DNA of 35,048 nt, taken from the NCBI GenBank assembly GCA_011056835.1, contig DSDU01000010.1, positions 1 to 35,048 on the forward strand, read 5' to 3'. The notes below the pieces were generated by a model. It was not told the DNA's origin. It searched no databases and was given only the letters and a program-made list of their open reading frames with translations. Positions within the stretch are counted from its first letter, which is position 1, and each line of letters starts with the position of its first letter. Origin of the DNA: Deltaproteobacteria bacterium (GTDB taxonomy: Bacteria > Desulfobacterota > Syntrophia > Syntrophales > UBA6807). Position numbers and translations under genes: made by a program. Shown one piece after another: positions 28,548 to 35,048 of the stretch.

Positions 28548-29495
28548 CTATCTTTCATTGTTTCCTTGCTTGTCAGGGAGAATCAAACGAACGACCTTCC
28601 CCTTTTCTCCCAGGGGTCCCAGCGGTTTTCCCTGAAAGGAAACATTAACTCCGCCTGCGTTGCCGATAAAGACAATAAATCTTTCAGATGCTTTCCGGGT
28701 AATCCTTTCTCCCGGTTTCATCAGTATCTCTTCATTCGGTTTAAAGTCTTCGGTAATTTTCAGCCAAGTCAGCTCTTTCGCGTCTATTTCCAGGATGTAT
28801 CCTATTTCCTGTTCTCTTACACCCTGTTCGCTCGACATAACGGGGATTTCGGCCTGCTGTACCGTTTCCGCGGAAGCAAATGCATCAGTTTCGGGATCTC
28901 CCGTGCTGTTTTCCAGAACCGGTTCGTCCACGGTAACGGCTTCTGCCGTCGCTTCCTCCGCAGCCTCCGGTGGGGCCGTTTCCTGGTGTTGCATCGATGC
29001 TTCCTCTTTCGGCTGGGGCGGTACGAGAGGGGCCTCTTGCAGCTCATCCGTGATGGCGGAAGAAGTCGTTGTTCCGACGGTTTCCTGTCTGTAGTCACGA
29101 GACATAATGTAAATGATGAAAATCGCAATGAGGATTGCAACGACGACACCGAATATCGTATGCCGCAGCCGTGACTTTTCGGTTTTTCTTTCTATCTGTA
29201 TCTGTTGCTGCGAAAACTCAAGCTCATCAATGTATGCATTGTAAGCAGACAGGATTTCTTCATCATTGATTTCAAGCGTTTGCGCATAGGTTTTGATGAA
29301 GCCCCGGGTATAGACCGGCTCGGGAAGGAGATGAAATTCTCTATTTTCTATTGCTTCAAGAACAGAGACACTGATACGGGATTGATAGGATATGTCTTTG
29401 AGTGATAATCCTTTCCTTTGCCTGATAGCTTTCAGATCAATCGATGAAGCTTCCTCATGATGAGTAGGTTTTTCCGTGTTCATAGCCTTTAACAT
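28548..29495 (-). CDS. RodZ-like protein: helix-turn-helix, TM segment, DUF4115-like C-terminus
   Basis: HTH (LKAIRQRKGLSLKDISYQSRISVSVLEAIENREFHLLPEPVYTRGFIKTYAQTL), TM, Pro/Glu-rich linker, C-terminal beta domain; start may be the second Met (29483). Confidence 0.85.
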   Translation of the reverse strand: MLKAMNTEKPTHHEEASSIDLKAIRQRKGLSLKDISYQSRISVSVLEAIENREFHLLPEPVYTRGFIKTYAQTLEINDEEILSAYNAYIDELEFSQQQIQIERKTEKSRLRHTIFGVVVAILIAIFIIYIMSRDYRQETVGTTTSSAITDELQEAPLVPPQPKEEASMQHQETAPPEAAEEATAEAVTVDEPVLENSTGDPETDAFASAETVQQAEIPVMSSEQGVREQEIGYILEIDAKELTWLKITEDFKPNEEILMKPGERITRKASERFIVFIGNAGGVNVSFQGKPLGPLGEKGKVVRLILPDKQGNNER

Positions 29496-29871
29496 ACCGA
29501 ATGTATGAAATTTTGCGAATCATGTAACACTAATTTCCCGTGTTAGCAATAAAAATTACACACGATACCGCTCCGCTCTCTCAGTGGTTATTGAAGTCCA
29601 TATTGACCGCGGCGTTTTTTTGTTGTTGGTGTATGGCGCTTTCTCTGTCAACCATGATATCATCACCCGTACATCAGGTGTCGCTCAAATTCATTTACAC
29701 CGGGTTTATGCCGCTTTTTGATACATCCGAGGCATGCTCCGGGCAATTTCACAACCGACGCTTCGTGCTCAGACGGCGGGAGTGACGGATCTTTCGCTTG
29801 GATTTTTCAGCAAAAAGCTTCACGATGCCCCCGGTTACATACTTTTATTTGGGTGACAGTTCGTATGCAGG

Positions 29872-29987
29872 CTGTTCAAAAATATCCGGATGCAAGGCAC
29901 CCCAAATCCTGAGGAGTGAGCCGTACCTATAGGTAGCTCTCAGTGATGAAGGGTAAGGAAATGCCGCGGATGGATGTTTTTCAACAG
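29872..29987. repeat. 116-bp near-palindromic dispersed-repeat-like element
   Basis: Ends CTGTTCAAAAATATCC / GGATGTTTTTCAACAG (14 of 16 complementary), central TACCTATAGGTA at 29924-29935 lying exactly at the element midpoint. Confidence 0.7.
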
Positions 29988-30032
29988 TTTCTACAGCGTT
30001 GATGACGAATCAATGAGGAGGCGCCGGCTGTT

Positions 30033-30851
30033 ATGTCCGAATATCTCAAGTTTGCCGTATCGATAGCCCGGGAAGCGGGAGATCTTCTTCTGGAGAATTT
30101 CCATAAGGAACATGTCATAGACTACAAGGGTACCATCGACATCGTCACCGACGTTGACCATCGCTCAGAAGAACTTCTTATCACCAGGATAAGTGCGGCA
30201 TATCCCGATCACGATGTCGTAACAGAGGAATCTGATGGAAAGCAGAGGGGCGGTCGGGCACGGTGGATTCTCGACCCCATAGACGGAACGACTAACTATG
30301 CGCAGGGATTTCCTTTTTTCTGCGTGTCCGTTGCTTTCGAGGTGGATGGTGAAATCAGCATCGGGGTCATTAACAGTCCGGTGCTACGGGAAATCTTTGT
30401 TGGGGAAAAAGGAAAAGGAGCTTTTGTCAACGATGAAAGAATGACCGTTTCATCGACGGGAGAACTCGCAAAGAGCTTCCTCGCCACGGGATTTCCCTAC
30501 GACATTGCCCGGGATCCCTGCAATAACATCAATTACTTTTCCGGAATGGCGCTGCAGTCTCTGGCTATTCGACGTGCAGGCTCGGCGGCGCTCGATCTTG
30601 CGTATGTCGCGGCTGGTCGGTTCGACGGATTCTGGGAGCTTAAACTGCATCCCTGGGATACGGCCGCGGGATGGCTTATTGTCCGGGAAGCGGGGGGCGT
30701 TGTTACGCAGATATCCGGTGATGAATATTTTCTTGAGTCACCGACAATCCTAGCCTCGAATGGCAGAATTCACGACCAGATGATCGACGCACTGGGAGCC
30801 ATCGATCCACTCGACAGCCGTCTTGTTGCTGAGCATGCCCCGGTCCGGTAA
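30033..30851 (+). CDS. suhB: Inositol monophosphatase family protein
   Basis: WILDPIDGTTNYAQGFPFFCVSVA and WELKLHPWDTAAGWLIVREAGG signatures. Confidence 0.93.
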   Translation: MSEYLKFAVSIAREAGDLLLENFHKEHVIDYKGTIDIVTDVDHRSEELLITRISAAYPDHDVVTEESDGKQRGGRARWILDPIDGTTNYAQGFPFFCVSVAFEVDGEISIGVINSPVLREIFVGEKGKGAFVNDERMTVSSTGELAKSFLATGFPYDIARDPCNNINYFSGMALQSLAIRRAGSAALDLAYVAAGRFDGFWELKLHPWDTAAGWLIVREAGGVVTQISGDEYFLESPTILASNGRIHDQMIDALGAIDPLDSRLVAEHAPVR

Positions 30852-30897
30852 TGCCGGCGGTGCCTCCCGGTTTTGCCATTGTTGCCCTTTTTGTTCC

Positions 30898-32712
30898 TTA
30901 GAAGTAATACCAGATGGAGAGATAGTCATTGACATTTTCGCCATCCCGTTCGAGCCGTTCGAGATATTCGTAAATTCCCACATCCGTATACAAGTAATCT
31001 TTTGATGTTGTGAGCTTGGTTTCCCATGAGTAGAATCGATATATTCTCCGTCCGTCGGGAAGGATCATTACCACTTCGTGATCCTGCCAGGCCTGCAGAT
31101 CCGATTTCCCCAGTCGAGGAACATTAAAGACAGGCTCATCCGTTCTGGCAAGGCCGGGGAGGAGACGTGCTTCCTCTTTTCGTTCCTGCTCGATCCGTGC
31201 GATGGGTACTCTGAAATCGATGGTTTCATCTTTCCCCATACAGTTGAAAGAATAGTAGGGATCGATGCCCGCTACTTTAAGACACGTGCGCAAAAAGGCC
31301 GTTTCAAATTTTCTGCTGTTAAAATAGGTAAATACCTGCTGGTTGTAGATATTCATTCCAAGTTTTCGGATCTTCTTGATTGCCTCCAACGAGTCGGGAG
31401 ATATCTCGGAGGGATGTTCGAAGTGGGTCACGAGTGCAAGTTCTCTTTTCCCCCATTCATGATAAGTGTCCAGCAGTTCGAGCAGGCCGTCGTTAATTCT
31501 CTGGGGAAGTGTTACGGGAATTCGCGTGCCGATTCTGATTCTTTCGATATGATCGATGTTCGCAAGCTGACCAATGATATCGGCAAGATACGAATTGGTC
31601 AGCGTCAGTGGATCTCCTCCTGTCACCAGAACTTCCGTTATATTTTCATTATTCTTGATCCAGTCAATAGCCTTGGAAACCTTTCGTTTCGGCAGCATGA
31701 CGTCGGCGTCGATATCCTTGATTTCCCAGTTTCTCTGGCAATAGACACAAATCTGAGGGCATGATTGAAAAGGCTTGATGATGACGATCCGGGGATACCG
31801 TCTCGTCACGCCGTCGATGGGGCTTGTCGCCTTTTCACCCATGAAATCCATGTCCTTGCCCGTTGTCCAGTTTTCAATGACATTACGGGAGTATCGTGGG
31901 CCGGGGATTACCTGTGCTCGAATGGCCCGATCATGGTCTGTTCGGCCGTTCTTGTTAAAAAGCGATAGATAATGGGGTGTTATTTCAAAAGGAAGGTGAT
32001 GCTTCGTTGCGAGCCTCAAGCCTTCCCGTTCCTCGTCATCCAGTGCCACCAGTGCCGAGATCGTTTTGATATCCTTTATAATGTGTTTCAGGTGCCATTG
32101 ATAGTCGTCCCATTCGCTGTCGCCGGCATTAAAGAATCGGAGGATGTCGCTTTTCAGTTCCCTCCTTTCCCGGATCAGCTTCTGATCCAGTCCCGACCGG
32201 TATCGCCGGAAATACCGTCTCATCATATTCCCATACATGTCCAGCTGGGACGATCGTTCTATGGCGGCATCCCGGTCTTTTTTTACATCGAGCAGTGTAT
32301 CATGCCGTGATTGTTTGCCGTATTTGCCACGGATGCCGAGAAAGAGGGTGTAGAATTCGAGAAGGAACCCCTTTGTAATATTATCCAGCGCCTGCTCTTC
32401 GCTGTGCGCCAGATCGTAGAGCAGATTCAAGGGGGATGTATTGGTAAGATGTTCATTTTCCGTTCTCATGATGTTTGAAAGGACCCGTATGCATTCCCGC
32501 GCATTCCGCTTCTCAACAACATTCATATCTGCATAGTATGTTTTTGACTTCATGTTATAAAGATTCCGTCTGAGACGATCGAGATAGTTGAATATGATAA
32601 ATCGAGCTTCTTCCACATGCCTGGATTCCAGGAGAATGTCGTGTATGACAGGCTCGGCGCGCCATACCCTTTCAAGTACATCCTTTTTTGACAGCGGCAT
32701 AAGTTGTTTCAT
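30898..32712 (-). CDS. KamA family radical SAM protein (lysine 2,3-aminomutase-related)
   Basis: CPQICVYCQRNWEI (CxxxCxxC), VTGGDPLTLTNSYL, IRIGTRIPVTLPQRI; about 604 aa from MKQLMPLS, with a long N-terminal extension. Confidence 0.88.
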   Translation of the reverse strand: MKQLMPLSKKDVLERVWRAEPVIHDILLESRHVEEARFIIFNYLDRLRRNLYNMKSKTYYADMNVVEKRNARECIRVLSNIMRTENEHLTNTSPLNLLYDLAHSEEQALDNITKGFLLEFYTLFLGIRGKYGKQSRHDTLLDVKKDRDAAIERSSQLDMYGNMMRRYFRRYRSGLDQKLIRERRELKSDILRFFNAGDSEWDDYQWHLKHIIKDIKTISALVALDDEEREGLRLATKHHLPFEITPHYLSLFNKNGRTDHDRAIRAQVIPGPRYSRNVIENWTTGKDMDFMGEKATSPIDGVTRRYPRIVIIKPFQSCPQICVYCQRNWEIKDIDADVMLPKRKVSKAIDWIKNNENITEVLVTGGDPLTLTNSYLADIIGQLANIDHIERIRIGTRIPVTLPQRINDGLLELLDTYHEWGKRELALVTHFEHPSEISPDSLEAIKKIRKLGMNIYNQQVFTYFNSRKFETAFLRTCLKVAGIDPYYSFNCMGKDETIDFRVPIARIEQERKEEARLLPGLARTDEPVFNVPRLGKSDLQAWQDHEVVMILPDGRRIYRFYSWETKLTTSKDYLYTDVGIYEYLERLERDGENVNDYLSIWYYF

Positions 32713-32773
32713 GACGCCCACCTTTCTGTGTTGAGTATGGATACAATCATGTGTGACAAAAAGCTTACCATGT

Positions 32774-32790
32774 TTTCGTATAATACGAAA
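32774..32790. promoter_or_regulatory. 17-bp palindrome, operator-like
   Basis: TTTCGTAT-A-ATACGAAA, overlapping a TATAAT hexamer (32779-32784), in the divergent kamA-like/TPR intergenic region. Confidence 0.45.
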
Positions 32791-33023
32791 CAGGAAGAAC
32801 GGGGAGCAATAGGTCGCGTTCCCGGGAAATTCCAATGTGACATACCCGTTGTGATGCAGACCGCACTTTCGTGCCGGGAGGCGGCACCCCGTCTTTTCAT
32901 GTGTATGACCTGTTTATGCCCCGGCAGGAATTCCGTTCATGTCATTATTCCGTTGACAAAATGTTTCGAAAGGATAGAGTCAAAAGATTCAGAAAGACAG
33001 AAACGAAGGAGCAGCGATTTACC

Positions 33024-33977
33024 ATGACGAACAAAACGGGCAGTGAGGACTTTTATGATCTTGCAGATCGGCTCATGAAGGAGCAGCGATACGACGAGGC
33101 GATTGATCTTTATAACAAATTAATTGCAATGAGACCTGGTGATGATTCGATTCTCTTGTCCCTCGCATGGGCATATCGTGACGGCGGGCGAAAAGCCGAA
33201 GCCATGCATTGCTTCGAGAAACTTTTTGAAAAGGAACTTACACAAAAGGTATTTACCGGATTTGCCTTTGATGAAATGGTGAGAATATGCAGGGAAGAGG
33301 GGAGCTATGAAAAAGTTGTCGAGTTATGTGAACGGGCTGTTTCAGCACAGCCCAATGATCCGGCGCTGTTGAATACTCTGGGTGAAGCGTGCATCAAAGC
33401 CGGCAGATCCGACCGGGCCGTCGAAATATTCGAACTTCTTACCCGCCGGGAGCCGGATTCCCCCATGTTTTTCTGTTATCTCGGGAATGCTTATATAGCA
33501 GGGGGTATTTATGAAAAAGCCGATGATGCATACGAAAAAGCAGTAAAAATCGAGCCGTCGGAAGCCCATACTTTTTACAACAAACAAGGCAATGCTTACG
33601 AACAGGCCTGTCAGTACCAACGAGCCGAAAATGCATTGAAGAAAGCGCTGGCATGTTATCCCGACTATCCGCTTTACTATAGTATCCTTGGAGACATCTT
33701 GATAAAGGCGGGTAAAGTCAATGAGGCATGGGAAACCTATGAGCAAGCCATAGCTATCGATTACAAATCGGGAGACGTGTATTACAATCGCATGGGCCAT
33801 ACACTCGAGCAGGCGGGGTATACCGCGGAAGCGATTGAGATGTACGAGAAAGCCATTGCCGTCAACCCACAGAATCTCTTTTATTACAAGGCGCTGATCG
33901 ATGTCTGTGTATCGCACGGTCTTGAGGATAAGGCCTGGGAGTATTACGAGAAGGCAAAAACGTTGGGTCTGGTCTGA
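33024..33977 (+). CDS. Tetratricopeptide repeat protein
   Basis: Serial TPR units (e.g. ALLNTLGEACIKAGRSDRAVEIFELLTRREPD, YYSILGDILIKAGKVNEAWETYEQAIAID); start chosen at MTNKTGSE. Confidence 0.85.
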   Translation: MTNKTGSEDFYDLADRLMKEQRYDEAIDLYNKLIAMRPGDDSILLSLAWAYRDGGRKAEAMHCFEKLFEKELTQKVFTGFAFDEMVRICREEGSYEKVVELCERAVSAQPNDPALLNTLGEACIKAGRSDRAVEIFELLTRREPDSPMFFCYLGNAYIAGGIYEKADDAYEKAVKIEPSEAHTFYNKQGNAYEQACQYQRAENALKKALACYPDYPLYYSILGDILIKAGKVNEAWETYEQAIAIDYKSGDVYYNRMGHTLEQAGYTAEAIEMYEKAIAVNPQNLFYYKALIDVCVSHGLEDKAWEYYEKAKTLGLV

Positions 33978-34127
33978 TGACTGCGACGGCAGCATATAGT
34001 GAGGCACAACTCTTAGAAATCAGGTCACTTTTGTCTCGGTCGCCGATTAAGCACGGGTATCAACTATTTCTTGACACATCTATTACGAATACGATATGTT
34101 ACCCCCGTTTTCAGTTGATTCTTCCGT

Positions 34128-34203
34128 GGGGATGTAGCTCAGTTGGGAGAGCGCGGCGTTCGCAATGCCGAGGTCAGGGGTTCGATCCCCCTCATCTCCA
34201 CCA
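34128..34203 (+). tRNA. tRNA-Ala (anticodon CGC) with encoded CCA
   Basis: Acceptor GGGGATG/CATCTCC with G3:U70, D arm GCTC..GAGC, anticodon arm CGGCG-TTCGCAA-TGCCG, T arm AGGGG-TTCGATC-CCCCT, discriminator A, CCA at 34201-34203. Confidence 0.97.
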
Positions 34204-34238
34204 TTTGATAATTCGAAGAGGTTCAAAGAAGTACAAAG

Positions 34239-34262
34239 CCCGTTGGAAACAGCGGGTTTTTT
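34239..34262 (+). terminator. Rho-independent terminator downstream of tRNA-Ala
   Basis: CCCGTTG-GAAA-CAGCGGG (7-bp stem including one G-U pair, GNRA loop) followed by TTTTTT. Confidence 0.88.
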
Positions 34263-34266
34263 ATTG

Positions 34267-34333
34267 GTGCGCCCGGCGGGGCGCACTCACTTGGAGGTGA
34301 AAGTCCTTTGCACGGCCGGCAGGGGGAAGTTTT
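34267..34333 (+). mobile_element. Probable group II intron 5' end remnant
   Basis: Starts GTGCG with hairpin GTGCGCCC-GGCG-GGGCGCAC followed by CACTTGGAGGTGAAAGTCCTTTGCACGG, which resembles (from memory) bacterial group II intron 5' ends; no reverse transcriptase ORF follows. Confidence 0.5.
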
Positions 34334-34913
34334 GTGTGATTCCATAAAATCCGGCATCATCAGGGTATCCGTACCGTTAGCCTTTTTATATGTTGTTTGA
34401 AGAAAGTACTTGAGACTAAAATGTGATCCCCCCCCTTTTTCGGTCGATTTGAAATAAATATCTGGAATGTCAATAGTGTCAATTGTCTAAAGTTCCCATG
34501 TCAACAGCATACTTGCCACTGATACACTCAGGCATATCAAAGGTTTTGAGGCTGGTTGATATCCTGGGTTTTTGAGTGGTATATGTGGGGATTATAATGA
34601 GAGAGGTTTTGAATCCTGCGACGACACAAAGTCAGTCTTCCGATTATCAAAGATATAATGGTGTCCATTCACCTTCAATCGTCGTGAAACAATGAAGCAA
34701 AGAAAGAATAGCAAACAAGCGCAAATAGCAAAACCGATCTTAAACTAGGAATCGTGATTATATCTGACCGCTGATAGAAGTGCGCTCCTAATGGTGAATG
34801 CTGTATTCCATAAAAGACAATAATATCAATTCGAAGCATGATCCCGACAGTACCCAAACAGGGGTGCCAGATATTCCCCTTGATAGGAATGAAACAGAAA
34901 TTTGATAAATTTC

Positions 34914-34942
34914 TTGACCTTAATTTTACTAGAGTTTAGAGT
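34914..34942 (+). promoter_or_regulatory. Sigma70-type promoter candidate
   Basis: TTGACC (34914-34919), 17-nt spacer, TAGAGT (34937-34942), with an 8-bp inverted repeat AGAAATTT-GAT-AAATTTCT immediately upstream. Confidence 0.35.
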
Positions 34943-34987
34943 CTCCACGTAAAAAATGGTTAAAATTTATAAAAAATACTTGACTTT

Positions 34988-35048
34988 GCCGCGCATTCGC
35001 GCGGCCCATTTATCAATGGGCCTCCAGAAGAAAATTTTCTTTTGGAGG
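34988..35048. repeat. Three contiguous hairpins
   Basis: GCCGCGC-ATTC-GCGCGGC (34988-35005), GGCCCATT-TATC-AATGGGCC (35003-35022), CCTCCAGAAGAAAA-TTTTCTTTTGGAGG (35021-35048, one mismatch). Confidence 0.65.

Noticed and set aside
31078-31764. 228-aa plus-strand ORF antisense to the kamA-like gene
   Set aside because: Opposite the radical SAM core, including its CxxxCxxC region; interpreted as a chance open frame.
34083-34286. 67-aa minus-strand ORF (…GDEGDRTPDLGIANAALSQLSYIPT…)
   Set aside because: Translation of the antisense strand of tRNA-Ala, a familiar spurious ORF.
34165-34347. 60-aa plus-strand ORF (…VRPAGRTHLEVKVLCTAGRGKFCVIP)
   Set aside because: Runs through tRNA, terminator and the intron-like 5' end; used only as indirect support for the intron remnant, not as a gene.
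34428-34440. C8T5 homopolymer run as a phase-variation tract
   Set aside because: Not inside or just upstream of any supported ORF; could equally be a sequencing or assembly issue.
1-35048. CRISPR array, prophage module, toxin-antitoxin or restriction system
   Set aside because: No regularly spaced repeats and no cas, integrase, transposase, methyltransferase or toxin-like proteins among the ORFs.

Overview
This 35 kb window looks like ordinary bacterial chromosome, and from gene content my guess is a deltaproteobacterial or Syntrophales-like anaerobe. It is densely packed with housekeeping and accessory metabolic genes. These include DUF362 and QueG-like Fe-S proteins, an orphan ECF S-component, an ABC-F ATPase, a Na+/Ca2+ antiporter, type I GAPDH and a TupABC tungstate transporter. 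They also include a PfkB kinase, NAD(P)HX repair enzyme, polyprenyl synthetase, SRAP/YedK, patatin, a ketopantoate-reductase-like protein, DUF1846 and a LamG-VanZ protein. The remainder are two PlsC-type acyltransferases, RimO, FtsK, UppP, SSB, TatA, a RodZ-like protein, an inositol monophosphatase, an enlarged KamA-family radical SAM protein and a TPR protein. A tRNA-Ala(CGC) with encoded CCA and a clean intrinsic terminator sit near the right end, followed by about 780 bp of AT-rich DNA without a convincing gene. I did not see a convincing new multi-gene system. The best leads are non-coding: (i) a 116-bp near-palindromic repeat-like element at 29872-29987, with an apparent 40-bp half-copy forming the 3' end of the VanZ gene at 20214-20253; (ii) a probable group II intron 5' remnant directly behind the tRNA-Ala terminator; (iii) three abutting hairpins at the truncated right edge; (iv) a 5'-UTR hairpin upstream of tupA whose arm could also pair with the tupA Shine-Dalgarno sequence; (v) a 17-bp palindrome over a -10-like TATAAT between kamA-like and TPR genes. 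All calls are by eye from sequence and the supplied ORF track; no database search was run.
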